From: Pseudomonadota bacterium
GTDB lineage: Bacteria; Pseudomonadota; Gammaproteobacteria; Burkholderiales; Rhodocyclaceae
Length of the DNA: 64,000 nt
Assembly (NCBI GenBank): GCA_018241725.1
Contig: JAFEDI010000031.1
Span: 62,001 to 126,000 of the forward strand
Direction: 5' to 3'
In this document: positions 42,606 to 57,355 of the stretch, piece after piece
Position numbering within the stretch: the stretch's first letter is position 1
How the letters are laid out: every line of letters begins with the position of its first letter
Program-made: the position numbers and the translations under genes
The notes under the pieces: model-generated
What the model was told of the DNA's origin: nothing
Databases searched by the model: none
Seen by the model: the letters and a program-made list of their open reading frames with translations, nothing else

Positions 42606-44788
42606 AAATGAGACCTTGTGGGGTCAGGTTGGGCGCATGGGTGGTGGCTGCGTGTCTTGGCGGGCTGGTGCTTCCTGTGTCCGTGCTGGCCCAGGTCCCG
42701 CAGGCGGCGGACGTTGTGTCGGCAGGCAACCGGATTGAGAAGATCATGGCCGTGGAGCAAGGGGGCAACATTGTCCTCAAGCTCACCCTTGCCAGGCCGC
42801 TGGCTGCCTTGCCGGCAAGTTTCAGTGTGGCGAGCCCAGCACGCATTGCGTTCGATTTCCCGGATACGGCCAATGGCTTGGGGCGCAATAGCCAGACGCT
42901 CAATGCCGGCGATTTGCGGAGTGTGAACGTCGTGCAGGTTGGGGACCGGACGCGCTTGGTCTTGAACCTGTCCCGGGTCTACCCTTACGAGACGCGTCAG
43001 GATGGGAACGATCTCCTGATCACACTGGCGGCTGGACAGGTCCGAGAGGCGACGAGCCAGCTTGCTCAGCGGAGTACCCAGTTTGCCCCGGCCGCCGTGG
43101 GGCAGTCGGAGCGGCACGCCATTCGCGATATCAATTTCCGGCGTGGCAAGGACGGTGAGGGGCGGCTGGTAGTCGATCTGTCTGACCCGAATGCCGGTAT
43201 CGATATTCGGCAACAGGGCGAGGATCTGATCGTCGATTTTCTGAAGACGGATGTGCCGGAACAATTGCGTCGGAAGCTGGATGTGGTGGATTTCGGTACC
43301 CCGGTGTCCACTGTGCTGACCAAGACCCAGGGCGGGAATGTGCGCATGACGGTGACGCCGCGTGGGCTCTGGGAGCATAACGCTTACCAGAGCGACAGTC
43401 AGTTCGTGCTTGAAGTGAAGCCTGTCAAGGAGGATCCCAACAAGCTGACGCAAGGCGCGGGCAAGGGCCGCTTCTCCGGCGAGAAGCTATCCCTGAACTT
43501 CCAGAACATCGACGTGCGTTCCGTGCTGCAGGTCATCGCGGACTTCACGAATTTCAACATCATCACCAGTGACTCCGTGCAGGGCAACCTGACTCTGCGC
43601 CTCAAGGACGTGCCGTGGGATCAGGCCCTCGACATCATCCTGCAGGCGCGGGGGCTGGACATGCGCAAGAATGGCAACGTGATCTGGATCGCGCCGCGGG
43701 ACGAGTTGGTTGCCCGTGAAAAGCTCGACCTGGAAGCAAAGGCTCAGGTCGGTGATCTGGAGCCACTGAGGACCGAGAGTTTTCAGATCAACTACCACAA
43801 GGCGAAGAGTGTTGCCGAGTTCCTGAAGAGCAAGGACCAGTCTGTGCTTTCCAAGCGGGGTAGCGTTCTGCCTGACGAGCGCAGCAACAAGATTTTCGTC
43901 AATGATGTGGCGTCCCGACTCGAGGACATTCGTCGCCTGATCGCCGAAGTGGATGTCGAGGTGCGTCAAGTCCTGATTGAGGCGCAGATTGTCGAGGCCA
44001 CCGATACGTTTGCAAGCAACCTGGGTGTGCGTCTCGGCTTCGGGGCCAAAACCGGTGGTCAGATTGGAACGACCACGGGGGGGGTCCCGGTTTTCCGGAA
44101 TACTCTTGGGACGGGTAATCTGTCTTCAATCGGCTACCAGGCCGGTCAGATTACGACGGTTCCTGATTACACCAACGGCCTGGGCGTTAATCTGCCTGCG
44201 TCAACCATTAACAATAAGTCAGCAGGCGCGTTCTCATTTGCATTGTGGAACAGCGCGGCAACCCGTTACATCGATCTCGAGGTCTCGGCGCTGGAAGCGG
44301 ATGGGCGTGGCAAGGTCGTGTCCCGCCCGCGCGTGATGACGGCCGATAAGGCCGAGGCGATCATCGAGCAAGGTTCGGAAGTGCCGTATCAAACCCAGTC
44401 CGGGGGAACCGCTTTTCCGACCGTCAGCTTCAAGAAGGCCAATCTGACCTTGAAGGTGAAGCCGCAGATCACGCCGGATGGCAAGGTGATGATGGCACTA
44501 GAGGTCAATAAGGACCAGCCGCGCTACGATCAGCCGGTTGCCGGTGGTAACGTGCCGATCGACACCAAGCACGTCAAGACCGAAGTGGTGGTCGAGAACG
44601 GTGGCACGGTCGTCATCGGCGGGATCTACATTCAGGAAATCGGCAACAATACGACGAAGATCCCGTTGCTGGGGGATGTGCCGGTTCTCGGCTATCTGTT
44701 CCGGAATACAGAGCGCAAGGACAACAAGACTGAGTTGCTCGTGTTCATTACGCCTCGAATCATCAACGATCAGCTCGGTCTGCGCTGA
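42602..44788 (+). CDS. pilQ: Type IV pilus secretin PilQ
   Basis: The outer-membrane secretin of the pilus. The 728-aa protein has a signal peptide (cleaved near ...SVLAQ), two AMIN peptidoglycan-binding domains (~40-250), a secretin N domain (ISLNFQNIDVRSVLQVI-like start near 300), and the secretin core (~470-725) with GGIYIQEI and VPVLGYLFRN near the end. The start ATG 42602 overlaps the pilP stop. It carries a longer open frame from 42542 that is not used. Confidence 0.96.
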   Translation: MKMRPCGVRLGAWVVAACLGGLVLPVSVLAQVPQAADVVSAGNRIEKIMAVEQGGNIVLKLTLARPLAALPASFSVASPARIAFDFPDTANGLGRNSQTLNAGDLRSVNVVQVGDRTRLVLNLSRVYPYETRQDGNDLLITLAAGQVREATSQLAQRSTQFAPAAVGQSERHAIRDINFRRGKDGEGRLVVDLSDPNAGIDIRQQGEDLIVDFLKTDVPEQLRRKLDVVDFGTPVSTVLTKTQGGNVRMTVTPRGLWEHNAYQSDSQFVLEVKPVKEDPNKLTQGAGKGRFSGEKLSLNFQNIDVRSVLQVIADFTNFNIITSDSVQGNLTLRLKDVPWDQALDIILQARGLDMRKNGNVIWIAPRDELVAREKLDLEAKAQVGDLEPLRTESFQINYHKAKSVAEFLKSKDQSVLSKRGSVLPDERSNKIFVNDVASRLEDIRRLIAEVDVEVRQVLIEAQIVEATDTFASNLGVRLGFGAKTGGQIGTTTGGVPVFRNTLGTGNLSSIGYQAGQITTVPDYTNGLGVNLPASTINNKSAGAFSFALWNSAATRYIDLEVSALEADGRGKVVSRPRVMTADKAEAIIEQGSEVPYQTQSGGTAFPTVSFKKANLTLKVKPQITPDGKVMMALEVNKDQPRYDQPVAGGNVPIDTKHVKTEVVVENGGTVVIGGIYIQEIGNNTTKIPLLGDVPVLGYLFRNTERKDNKTELLVFITPRIINDQLGLR

Positions 44789-44811
44789 CCTTCATTAATA
44801 CGGGAATTTCT

Positions 44812-46866
44812 ATGCATAACGTCAGTGCCTTGGGCCGTTTGTCATCACAAGGTCGTTTCTTTGCCCTGAGTGTCATTGCGCTGGCCATCGCGGGCTGTGG
44901 TGGTGGAGGTGGCGGTTCGAGTGGCAGTTCTGGCTGTCCAGGAGGTTTTCTCACCTGTTCGTCCGGCGGCAGCGGCTCTACTGCGACGGATGGCACGATC
45001 ACCCTGTCCCTCACCGATGCCACATCGGGAGCAAGCAGTAATACGCTGTCAGCGGGTAAGCCGCTGACGGTCAAGGCTGTGGTGAAGGATGCCAATGGTG
45101 CAGTGGTTCCCAATGCAGTTGTTACTTTTGCGACAGACTCGGCGCTAGGCGTTTTCGATCCCGCTTCAGGTTCGGCTTTGAGTAACAGCAGTGGTGTCGC
45201 ATCGGTGAACCTGCAGGCGGCAAGTCTGGCCTCCAGCGGAGCGGCAACGCTGACGGCTACGGCAAGCGTTGGCGGGAAGTCACTGACGCAGACGGTTGGA
45301 TATGCTGTCAGCCCTGGTGTAGTGGCGCTGTCCAATCTGACAGCCAATTCCACCTCGCTGAGCGCTTATGGAAGTACGTCAGTCTCCGTTCAGGTTTTGG
45401 TAAATGGAGTTCCTGCGACTTCGTCGCAGGCGGTGACTTTCTCGTCTGCTTGCGATACTGCAGGCAAGGCGTCGATTACACACAGCGTATCATCGGTTAA
45501 CGGGGTGGCGACGGCAACTTATACCGATAAGGGGTGTGCGGGGACTGATGCGATCACCGCGTCTGTGCAAGGGGCTTCCAGTTCGATTTCCCTGCAGATC
45601 GCGCCACCTCAGGCATCGAATGTCAGTTTCGTATCTTCGTCACCGTCGTCCATCGTGCTGGCCGGGACCGGCGGAGCGGGCTTGTCGTCCGACTCCATTG
45701 TCACCTTTAAACTGGTTGACAGCACGAATAGTCCGATTGCTGGTAGAACAGTTAACTTTGACTTGTCGACGCGTGTTGGTGGCATAAAGTTGAACGGCCA
45801 GTCCTCCGGCACTGCGCAGGGTACGACACAGGCTGATGGCACTGTCAGCGTTACGGTGACAGCAGGTACCGTGCCTACTCCGGTGTGGGTGACGGCGGTG
45901 CTGGCTGACAATTCGGCGATCAAGAGCCAGTCGCCCAATTTGACGATCTCCACTGGACGTCCGACCCAGGATCGTTTTTCTCTGGCGGTCGAGACCTTCA
46001 ATATCGAGGGCTGGCGTCAGGATGGGATAACTACACATGCGACTGCTTATGCATTTGACCGTTTAGGTAACCCGGTTCCGGACGGCACGGTCATCAATTT
46101 CATCAGTGAAGGGGCAGGTATCGGTGCCTCTTGCACGACAACGTCTGCTTCGTGTTCCGTAACGTTCACCAGCGGAGAATACCGGCCGCGCAATGACTCG
46201 GAGCCTTCCGGTTCTGTTACGAACGGACGAGTCACCATCCTTGCCTACGCGACGGGCGAGGAGAGTTTTGACGACAGCAACGCCAACAACATCTACGATG
46301 CAGGTGAGGCCTTCCGTGATCTCGGCAATGCCTTTGTCGATAACAATGAGGATCGGGTAAGGCAGGCTGGTGAGTCCGAGATTGCCTTTGGCAAGTCAGG
46401 GGCATGCCCCGCCTATCCTGCTGACGGACGTTATGACAATGCGCCCTATAGTGCCGGAAGCTGTGACGGTGTCTGGGGGCAGGCGCATGTACGCCGAGTC
46501 AATCTGGTCGTCTTGTCCAGCTACGTTATCGGTACGGTTGCACCCTCCACGTTTACTATGTCGGGTTGTACGGGTTCCTTTACTTTCCGGCTGTCCGATG
46601 AGAATAATAATCCGATGCCGGCGACCGCGACGCTGTCCATGGATTCGGCTGTGACTTACAAAAATGATACGGGTGATACGGTCAAGGCTTCAGTGTCCGT
46701 GTCTTCCGGTTCCTCTTCCGTTCCCAATACGAGTGCTGCCGGTGGTACCTTCCATACCTTCACGGTAGAGGGTTCGAAGTGCCAGACGAAGCCTGTTGGA
46801 ACCGCTACCCTCACGGTCACGTCACCGAGCGGTAGTACGAGTAGCCGGACCATCACGATTAACTGA
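44812..46866 (+). CDS. Ig-like repeat lipoprotein with EF-hand-like loops
   Basis: A 684-aa surface or periplasmic lipoprotein with lipobox IAGC (Cys29) followed by a Gly/Ser-rich linker. It is built of bacterial Ig-like repeats (Big_1/invasin type: LTVKAVVKDANG, VPNAVVTF, SDSIVTFKLVDSTNSPIAGRTVNF as adjoining segments, and AYAFDRLGNPVPDGTVINF). Near residues 488-499 and 510-521 are two 12-residue loops with Asp/Asn/Glu at EF-hand positions (DSNANNIYDAGE, DNNEDRVRQAGE), suggesting calcium binding. It sits between pilQ and aroK, has lower GC and Ser/Thr-rich composition, and no canonical pilus gene resembles it. A role in pilus function or adhesion is inference from location. Confidence 0.85.
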   Translation: MHNVSALGRLSSQGRFFALSVIALAIAGCGGGGGGSSGSSGCPGGFLTCSSGGSGSTATDGTITLSLTDATSGASSNTLSAGKPLTVKAVVKDANGAVVPNAVVTFATDSALGVFDPASGSALSNSSGVASVNLQAASLASSGAATLTATASVGGKSLTQTVGYAVSPGVVALSNLTANSTSLSAYGSTSVSVQVLVNGVPATSSQAVTFSSACDTAGKASITHSVSSVNGVATATYTDKGCAGTDAITASVQGASSSISLQIAPPQASNVSFVSSSPSSIVLAGTGGAGLSSDSIVTFKLVDSTNSPIAGRTVNFDLSTRVGGIKLNGQSSGTAQGTTQADGTVSVTVTAGTVPTPVWVTAVLADNSAIKSQSPNLTISTGRPTQDRFSLAVETFNIEGWRQDGITTHATAYAFDRLGNPVPDGTVINFISEGAGIGASCTTTSASCSVTFTSGEYRPRNDSEPSGSVTNGRVTILAYATGEESFDDSNANNIYDAGEAFRDLGNAFVDNNEDRVRQAGESEIAFGKSGACPAYPADGRYDNAPYSAGSCDGVWGQAHVRRVNLVVLSSYVIGTVAPSTFTMSGCTGSFTFRLSDENNNPMPATATLSMDSAVTYKNDTGDTVKASVSVSSGSSSVPNTSAAGGTFHTFTVEGSKCQTKPVGTATLTVTSPSGSTSSRTITIN

Positions 46867-46914
46867 CATGCGCTTTGGGGAGTAAAGGTCTTTCCCCGAC
46901 TGCAAAGGAAGGGA

Positions 46915-47442
46915 ATGGATTTTCCACGTTGTATTGTTCTGATTGGCATGCCCGGCTCCGGTAAGACCACAGTGGGCCGGGAGCTTGCAAAGCGTCTCGG
47001 TCTCCGTTTTGTCGACAGTGATCACGAAATCGAGGCCCGAACGGGGGTCAAGATCCCGACCATTTTCGAGATCGAGGGCGAAGATGGTTTCCGGCGGAGG
47101 GAGACGCAGACCCTGGATGAACTGACCACGGAGTCGGACATGGTGCTCGCTACCGGTGGCGGTGCCGTGATCAATCCCATCAATCGCGCCCTGCTTTCCG
47201 AGCGGGGCGTGGTCGTTTATCTCAATGTTCCGCCCCACGTTCTGTGGGAGCGCACCCGTCACGACAAGACGCGTCCCCTGCTGCAGGTGCCGGATCCCAA
47301 AGGGCGCCTTCAGCAGTTATATGTGGTCCGCGACCCGCTGTACCGCGAGGTTGCTCACATCACTGTCGAAGGCGGGCGTGGGACGCCGCATGCGATGGTG
47401 CGTCTGATCGAAAAGGAATTGCAGGACTTATGCGCACACTGA
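46915..47442 (+). CDS. aroK: Shikimate kinase
   Basis: A 175-aa kinase phosphorylating shikimate for aromatic amino acids. P-loop [32 protein letters not shown] and ATGGGAVI are intact. GGAAGG precedes the ATG. aroB starts inside its 3' end (13-base overlap). Confidence 0.96.
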   Translation: MDFPRCIVLIGMPGSGKTTVGRELAKRLGLRFVDSDHEIEARTGVKIPTIFEIEGEDGFRRRETQTLDELTTESDMVLATGGGAVINPINRALLSERGVVVYLNVPPHVLWERTRHDKTRPLLQVPDPKGRLQQLYVVRDPLYREVAHITVEGGRGTPHAMVRLIEKELQDLCAH

Positions 47443-48509
47443 ACGTCGAACTGGCCGACCGCAGCTATCCCATCCGGATCGGCGGGGGATTGCTGGCAGA
47501 TCCCGAGCTCGTATTGCCCTTTGTGAAATCGCGCCGTGTGGCAGTGATCACCAACAATGTGGTCGGGCCCCTGTACCTGCGTGCTTTTGCGGATGGGCTG
47601 AAAGCCCGCGGGCTGACAGTCACCGAGATCGTGCTGCCGGACGGTGAGGCGCACAAGGACTGGGAGACGCTCAACACGATTTTCGATGGCCTGCTGTCGA
47701 GCCGCTGCGATCGCGGAACGACGCTGATCGCTCTCGGTGGCGGCGTGGTTGGTGACATGGTCGGCTTTGCCGCGGCAACCTATCAGCGCGGCGTGCCCTT
47801 CATCCAGGTGCCGACTACGCTGCTGTCTCAGGTGGACTCGTCTGTCGGCGGTAAGACAGCAATCAATCACCCCCTCGGCAAGAACATGATCGGCGCCTTC
47901 TACCAGCCGCGCATGGTGCTCGCCGATACCTTAGTCCTTAACACGCTGCCGGAGCGTGAGCTGAAGGCGGGATTGGCCGAGGTCATCAAGTATGGGTTGA
48001 TCCGGGACCTGCCTTTCCTGGAGTGGATCGAGGAAAACCTTGAGCGTCTGCTTGCCCGCGATGCCGATGCGTTAGCCGAGGCGGTCGAGCGTTCGTGTCG
48101 GAACAAGGCGGAAGTCGTCGCTGCCGATGAAACCGAGCAGGGGGTGCGCGCTACGCTCAATCTGGGGCACACCTTCGGTCATGCCATCGAAACGGGGCTG
48201 GGTTACGGCGTCTGGTTGCATGGCGAAGCCGTGGCGGCAGGGGCGATCATGGCCGCCGACCTGTCCCGGCGTCTAGGCTGGCTGTCCGATACGGACGTCG
48301 AGCGGGTGCGGTCCATTCACGAGCGTGCCGGCCTGCCTGTCAAGGGCGCGCCGCTGGGGGCGGATCGCTATCTTGAGTTGATGGCCCACGACAAGAAAGT
48401 GGCGGACGGCACCCTGCGGCTGGTATTGCTGAAGGCGATAGGGGAGGCGGTGATCACTGCCGAGGCCAGCCAGGCCGACATCCGCGCTTCCATCGAGGCC
48501 TGTTGCTGA
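47430..48509 (+). CDS. aroB: 3-dehydroquinate synthase
   Basis: A 359-aa enzyme forming dehydroquinate in the shikimate pathway. Visible: [10 protein letters not shown] (residues for NAD), [26 protein letters not shown], and [10 protein letters not shown] with metal-binding histidines. The ATG at 47430 overlaps aroK, typical for this pair; a longer frame from 47244 is the aroK shadow. Confidence 0.96.
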   Translation: MRTLNVELADRSYPIRIGGGLLADPELVLPFVKSRRVAVITNNVVGPLYLRAFADGLKARGLTVTEIVLPDGEAHKDWETLNTIFDGLLSSRCDRGTTLIALGGGVVGDMVGFAAATYQRGVPFIQVPTTLLSQVDSSVGGKTAINHPLGKNMIGAFYQPRMVLADTLVLNTLPERELKAGLAEVIKYGLIRDLPFLEWIEENLERLLARDADALAEAVERSCRNKAEVVAADETEQGVRATLNLGHTFGHAIETGLGYGVWLHGEAVAAGAIMAADLSRRLGWLSDTDVERVRSIHERAGLPVKGAPLGADRYLELMAHDKKVADGTLRLVLLKAIGEAVITAEASQADIRASIEACC

Positions 48510-48520
48510 GCACCCCGTCG

Positions 48521-49645
48521 ATGGCCGAACTGGCGCCCTATGCCGTCGTCGAGGCGAATTCCCGTGGTCGTCGGGTGGCCGAGTCGCCACCGGTGGCGCG
48601 CGGCGAGTTCCAGCGCGATCGCGACCGCATCGTGCACTGCACGGCCTTCCGGCGCCTGGAGTACAAGACCCAGGTCTTCGTCAATCACGAAGGCGACCTG
48701 TTCCGCACCCGGCTGACCCATAGCATCGAAGTTGCGCAGATCACCCGCTCCATCGCGCGGGCGCTGCGCCTCAACGAGGATCTGGCCGAGGCGGTGGCTT
48801 TGGCGCATGACCTCGGCCATACGCCCTTCGGTCACGCCGGGCAGGATGCGCTGCATGCCTGCATGAAGGACTTCGGCGGCTTCGAGCACAATCTGCAGTC
48901 CCTGCGGACGGTGGATGTGCTTGAGGAAAGCTACGCCGAGTTCAATGGCCTCAACCTGATGCACGAGACCCGTGAAGGGATCCTCAAGCACTGCTCGTCG
49001 AAAAATGCCGCACTGCTCGGCGACATCGGGCAGCGCTTCATCGATGGGCGCCAGCCCTCGCTGGAGGCGCAGTTGGCCAATCTGGCCGACGAGATCGCCT
49101 ACAACAACCACGACGTGGACGACGGCCTGCGTTCCGGGCTGATTACCCTCGAGCAACTCGACGCGGTGCCGATCTTCCGTCGCAACCGGGAGGCGGTCGA
49201 GGCGGCCTATCCTGGCTTGGCCGGGCGGCGGCTGATCCATGAAACCATCCGCCGCATGATCAACATGATGGCGGTGGATCTCATCGAGCAGACCCGCGCC
49301 AATATCGCCGCGGCCGGTGTCGCCTCCCTCGACGACGTGCACGCGGCCCCGCGCCTGGTGGCCTACAGCGATGGCATGTTGCCCGAGTTGCGCGTTCTCA
49401 AGACCTTCCTGCGCGAAGGCCTGTATCACCACTTCCAGGTTCTGCGCATGACCGACAAGGCCCGGCGCATCATCCAGGATCTCTTCGGGGCGTTCATGAA
49501 CGACCCCCGCCTGTTGCCGCCGCAATACCAGCAGATGGCCCGCAACGACAAGCCGCGGGCGATCGCCGATTATGTTGCTGGAATGACGGACCGATATGCG
49601 ATGCGTGAACACCGGCGCTTGTTTGCGGTCGGTGAGATTCACTAA
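48521..49645 (+). CDS. dgt: dGTP triphosphohydrolase-like protein (Dgt)
   Basis: A 374-aa HD-domain phosphohydrolase that hydrolyses dNTPs (dGTP) to nucleoside and triphosphate. HD residues in [26 protein letters not shown] and the later [13 protein letters not shown] are present. The ATG at 48521 is chosen; a TTG at 48503 overlaps aroB and is less likely. Last of the pil-aro-dgt run. Confidence 0.93.
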   Translation: MAELAPYAVVEANSRGRRVAESPPVARGEFQRDRDRIVHCTAFRRLEYKTQVFVNHEGDLFRTRLTHSIEVAQITRSIARALRLNEDLAEAVALAHDLGHTPFGHAGQDALHACMKDFGGFEHNLQSLRTVDVLEESYAEFNGLNLMHETREGILKHCSSKNAALLGDIGQRFIDGRQPSLEAQLANLADEIAYNNHDVDDGLRSGLITLEQLDAVPIFRRNREAVEAAYPGLAGRRLIHETIRRMINMMAVDLIEQTRANIAAAGVASLDDVHAAPRLVAYSDGMLPELRVLKTFLREGLYHHFQVLRMTDKARRIIQDLFGAFMNDPRLLPPQYQQMARNDKPRAIADYVAGMTDRYAMREHRRLFAVGEIH

Positions 49646-49647
49646 GC

Positions 49648-49663
49648 CCCGCAAGCGCTTGCG
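49648..49663. repeat. 16-bp perfect palindrome after dgt
   Basis: CCGCAAGCGCTTGCGG lies 3 bases after the dgt stop, followed by GGCGC and a run of seven A. It lacks a T-run in the dgt direction, so it is not a standard terminator; on the minus strand T would precede. It might bind a dimeric regulator of gltB. Confidence 0.4.
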
Positions 49664-49680
49664 GCGGCGCAAAAAAATCC

Positions 49681-49710
49681 TTGAAAACAGGGCTCTTGGA
49701 GCGGTATATT
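49681..49710 (+). promoter_or_regulatory. Promoter of gltBD
   Basis: TTGAAA (49681-49686) and TATATT (49705-49710) are 18 bases apart, a good sigma-70 promoter. Expected start near 49717 gives a leader of about 165 bases before gltB, including a terminator-like hairpin. Confidence 0.7.
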
Positions 49711-49759
49711 CGACCCTCGCCCAATGTGTTTGAACGGTCTCCTCGTCGGGATCGAACGT

Positions 49760-49789
49760 AGCCGGCTGGCCGCGTGTCGCCGGCTTTTT
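49760..49789 (+). terminator. Terminator-like hairpin in the gltB leader
   Basis: AGCCGGC (49760-49766) pairs perfectly with GCCGGCT (49779-49785), followed by TTTT, between the promoter and gltB. In this position it looks like an attenuator, or the end of a short RNA made from the gltB promoter. Confidence 0.6.
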
Positions 49790-49880
49790 CACGGTTCGGA
49801 CGGGGCGATTTCCCGCAGTTTGAAGGTCCGGCGCGGTGCGCTACGCGGCGCCGGTGTGTGTTGTGTCGAGGAAAAACAAG

Positions 49881-54557
<4,677 letters not shown>

Positions 54558-54559
54558 CA

Positions 54560-56023
54560 ATGGGCAAGCCAACTGGATTTCTCGAGTACCAGCGTCTTTC
54601 CGAGGCTTACGCCCCGGTCGAGCAGCGTCTCAAGCACTACAAGGAATTCGTCGATCACCTGAGCGACGAGGATGCGGCCAAGCAGGGCGCACGCTGCATG
54701 GATTGCGGTATTCCGTTCTGCAACAACGGCTGTCCGGTGAACAACATCATTCCCGACTGGAATGACCTGGTTTATCGCGGCAACTGGAAGGAAGCGATCG
54801 AAGTCCTGCACTCCACCAACAACTTCCCGGATTTCACTGGCCGGATCTGCCCCGCACCTTGCGAAGCGGCCTGTACGCTGAACATCAACACGGAAGCGGT
54901 GGGGATCAAGTCGATCGAGCACGCGATCATCGACAAGGCCTGGGAAAACGGCTGGGTCACGGCCCAGCCCGCCGCCACCAAGACCGGCAAGAAGGTCGCC
55001 GTCGTCGGTTCCGGCCCGGCTGGCCTGGCCGCGGCCCAGCAGCTGGCCCGCGTCGGCCACGATGTGACCGTCTTCGAGAAGAGCTCCCGCATTGGCGGCC
55101 TGCTGCGCTACGGCATCCCCGACTTCAAGCTGGACAAGTCCACCATCGACCGTCGCGTCGAGCAGCTGGAAGCCGAAGGCGTCACCTTCCGCACCAAGGT
55201 CTGCGTCGGCGTGAAGCCGGGCGTCACCGGCATCAACGATGACGCCGTCGAAGTGGTTTCCGCCGAGCAGCTCAAGTCCGAGTTCGACGCGGTGATCCTC
55301 GCCGCCGGTTCCGAAGTGCCGCGTGACCTGCCGGTCCCGGGCCGTGAGCTGGCTGGTGTCCACTTCGCGCTGGAATTCCTGATTCCGCAGAACAAGGAAG
55401 TGGCGGGCGACGACAAGAACCCGATCTCCGCGACCGGTAAGAACGTCATTGTGATCGGCGGTGGCGACACCGGTTCCGACTGCGTGGGCACCTCCAACCG
55501 TCATGGCGCCACGTCCGTGACCCAGTTCGAAGTGATGCCCGAGCCGCCGAAGGAAGAGAACCGTCCGCTGACCTGGCCGTATTGGCCGATCAAGCTGCGC
55601 ACCTCTTCCTCCCATGAGGAAGGCTGCTCCCGCGAGTTCGCCGTGTCCACCAAGGAGTTCATCGGCGAGAACGGCAAGGTCAAGGCCCTGCGTACCGTCG
55701 AACTCGAATGGAAGGATGGCAAGCCGAGCGAAGTGCCGGGTTCCGAGCGCGAACTGCCTGCTGATCTGGTGCTGTTCGCGATGGGTTTCACCAACCCGGT
55801 GGCATCCCTGCTTGAAGCCTTCGGCGTCGACAAGGACGGCCGTGGCAATGCCAAGGCCACCACCGACGGTGATGGCTGCTACGCCACCAACGTGCCGAAG
55901 GTCTTCGCCGCCGGCGACGTGCGCCGTGGCCAGTCCCTGGTCGTGTGGGCGATCCGCGAAGGCCGTCAGGCCGCCCGCGAGGTCGACACTTTCCTGATGG
56001 GGAGTAGCGTCCTGCCGCGCTGA
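54560..56023 (+). CDS. gltD: Glutamate synthase small subunit GltD
   Basis: A 487-aa NADPH-oxidising beta chain that feeds electrons to GltB. N-terminal Fe-S cysteines in [16 protein letters not shown] and later [15 protein letters not shown] motif [21 protein letters not shown] motif [13 protein letters not shown]; final [18 protein letters not shown]. It begins 2 bases after gltB with GGAGG upstream. Confidence 0.97.
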   Translation: MGKPTGFLEYQRLSEAYAPVEQRLKHYKEFVDHLSDEDAAKQGARCMDCGIPFCNNGCPVNNIIPDWNDLVYRGNWKEAIEVLHSTNNFPDFTGRICPAPCEAACTLNINTEAVGIKSIEHAIIDKAWENGWVTAQPAATKTGKKVAVVGSGPAGLAAAQQLARVGHDVTVFEKSSRIGGLLRYGIPDFKLDKSTIDRRVEQLEAEGVTFRTKVCVGVKPGVTGINDDAVEVVSAEQLKSEFDAVILAAGSEVPRDLPVPGRELAGVHFALEFLIPQNKEVAGDDKNPISATGKNVIVIGGGDTGSDCVGTSNRHGATSVTQFEVMPEPPKEENRPLTWPYWPIKLRTSSSHEEGCSREFAVSTKEFIGENGKVKALRTVELEWKDGKPSEVPGSERELPADLVLFAMGFTNPVASLLEAFGVDKDGRGNAKATTDGDGCYATNVPKVFAAGDVRRGQSLVVWAIREGRQAAREVDTFLMGSSVLPR

Positions 56024-56038
56024 TCTGCAAGGTATCAA

Positions 56039-56068
56039 GCAAAAGCCCGGGGTGACCCGGGCTTTTGC
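56039..56068. terminator. Bidirectional terminator between gltD and ackA
   Basis: Perfect 13-bp arms GCAAAAGCCCGGG and CCCGGGCTTTTGC around a GTGA loop, with A-run on one side and T-run on the other; it can serve both gltD and ackA, which converge here. Confidence 0.85.
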
Positions 56069-56074
56069 GTTTCT

Positions 56075-56138
56075 GGGGAGTGCCTCCCTGCAGGAGAGGA
56101 TTCTCCCCTACGGGGGGAGCCCGGCAGAGGGACTCCCC
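56075..56138. repeat. Complex imperfect inverted repeat downstream of ackA
   Basis: GGGGAGT (56075-56081) pairs with ACTCCCC (56132-56138), extended by CCTC/GAGG, and encloses further CTGC/GCAG and GGGGAG/CTCCCC pairs. This ~64-base element lies right after ackA on the minus strand, before the terminator; it looks like a REP-type or structured RNA end. No second copy was seen in the window. Confidence 0.5.
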
Positions 56139-56155
56139 GTCCCAATATCGCTGCT

Positions 56156-57355
56156 TCAGTGCAGCCCCAGCAGATTCACCGTATGGTGGCCGATCATCCA
56201 TTCCTCGTTGGTCGGCACCACCAGTACTTCTACCTTGCTGTCCTTGGCGTGGATGCGTGTGGCGTGGCGCTGGTTGGCTGCGGGGTAGAGGCGCAGGCCG
56301 GTCCATTCCAGCCATTCGGCGATACGTGTGCGCACCGGCGCCGCGTGTTCGCCTATGCCACCGGTGAACACCAGCGCATCCAGCCCACCGGCAGCCATCG
56401 ACAGGTGGCCGATCATGCAGGCGGCACGGTAGCAGAACAGCTCGATGGCTTCCTTCGCCGATGCTTCGTCGGAGTCGAGCAGGGTCCGCATGTCCTGGCT
56501 GATGCCGGACACACCGAGCAGGCCGGACTGCTTGTAGAACAGGTTGCTGAGGGACTTGGCGTCCATGCCCTTCTGTTCGATGAGGTGCAGGATGACACCG
56601 GGGTCGAGGGCGCCGGTGCGGGTGCCCATCATGAGGCCGTCCACTGCGGTGAAGCCCATGCTGGTGTCGCGGCTGACGCCGTCGCGTAGCGCGCACATGC
56701 TGGCGCCGTTGCCCAGGTGGGCGACGATGATCGGGCCGCCAGCCTTTTCCTCGCCGAGCAGGTCGGGCAGCTGGCGGGACACGAACTCGTAGGACAGGCC
56801 GTGGAAGCCGTAGCGCTTGACCCCCTCGTTGTAGAGCGCGCGGGGTAAGGGGAAGCGCGATGCCACCGGCAGGCGGGTGCGGTGGAAGGCGGTGTCGAAG
56901 CAGCCGACCTGCCGCACCTCGGGCATCAGCGTGAACAGCGACTTGATGGCCCGCAGGTTGTGTGGTTGGTGCAGTGGCGCCAGCGGAATCAGGGTTTCCA
57001 GCTCGCCGACCACGTCAGGCGTCAGCACAACGGGCGCGCCATAGTGGTCGCCGCCGTGCACGATGCGGTGACCGGCAGCGATGATGTCCACGCCGGGGGT
57101 GTGGCGGTTGATCCACTCGAAGAGGAATTCCAGTGCCAGGCGGTGCTGGCCGTTCTGGTCGGTGCCATCCGGCACTGTCAGGCCTTCGGCGAAGCGCTCG
57201 CCGGTGCTGCTGTCCACCGCGTGCATCAACGGCTCGGCGCCGATGCCTTCTACCTGGCCGGACAGGCGTGGCCGGTCGGCCAGCTCGGGGATCATCGGGA
57301 AGAGGGCGAACTTCAGGCTCGACGAGCCGGCGTTGAGGATGAGGATGGCTTTCAC
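56156..57355 (-). CDS. ackA: Acetate kinase
   Basis: A 399-aa kinase that interconverts acetyl phosphate and acetate with ATP. Marks: ILNAGSSSLKFAL, GHRIVHGGDHY, CFDTAFHRT, AHLGNGASMCA, DGLMMGTRTG and TGGIGEHAA. It overlaps the upstream phosphotransacylase gene by ATGA on the minus strand, forming an acyl-CoA to acyl-phosphate to acid pair. Confidence 0.96.
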   Translation of the reverse strand: MKAILILNAGSSSLKFALFPMIPELADRPRLSGQVEGIGAEPLMHAVDSSTGERFAEGLTVPDGTDQNGQHRLALEFLFEWINRHTPGVDIIAAGHRIVHGGDHYGAPVVLTPDVVGELETLIPLAPLHQPHNLRAIKSLFTLMPEVRQVGCFDTAFHRTRLPVASRFPLPRALYNEGVKRYGFHGLSYEFVSRQLPDLLGEEKAGGPIIVAHLGNGASMCALRDGVSRDTSMGFTAVDGLMMGTRTGALDPGVILHLIEQKGMDAKSLSNLFYKQSGLLGVSGISQDMRTLLDSDEASAKEAIELFCYRAACMIGHLSMAAGGLDALVFTGGIGEHAAPVRTRIAEWLEWTGLRLYPAANQRHATRIHAKDSKVEVLVVPTNEEWMIGHHTVNLLGLH

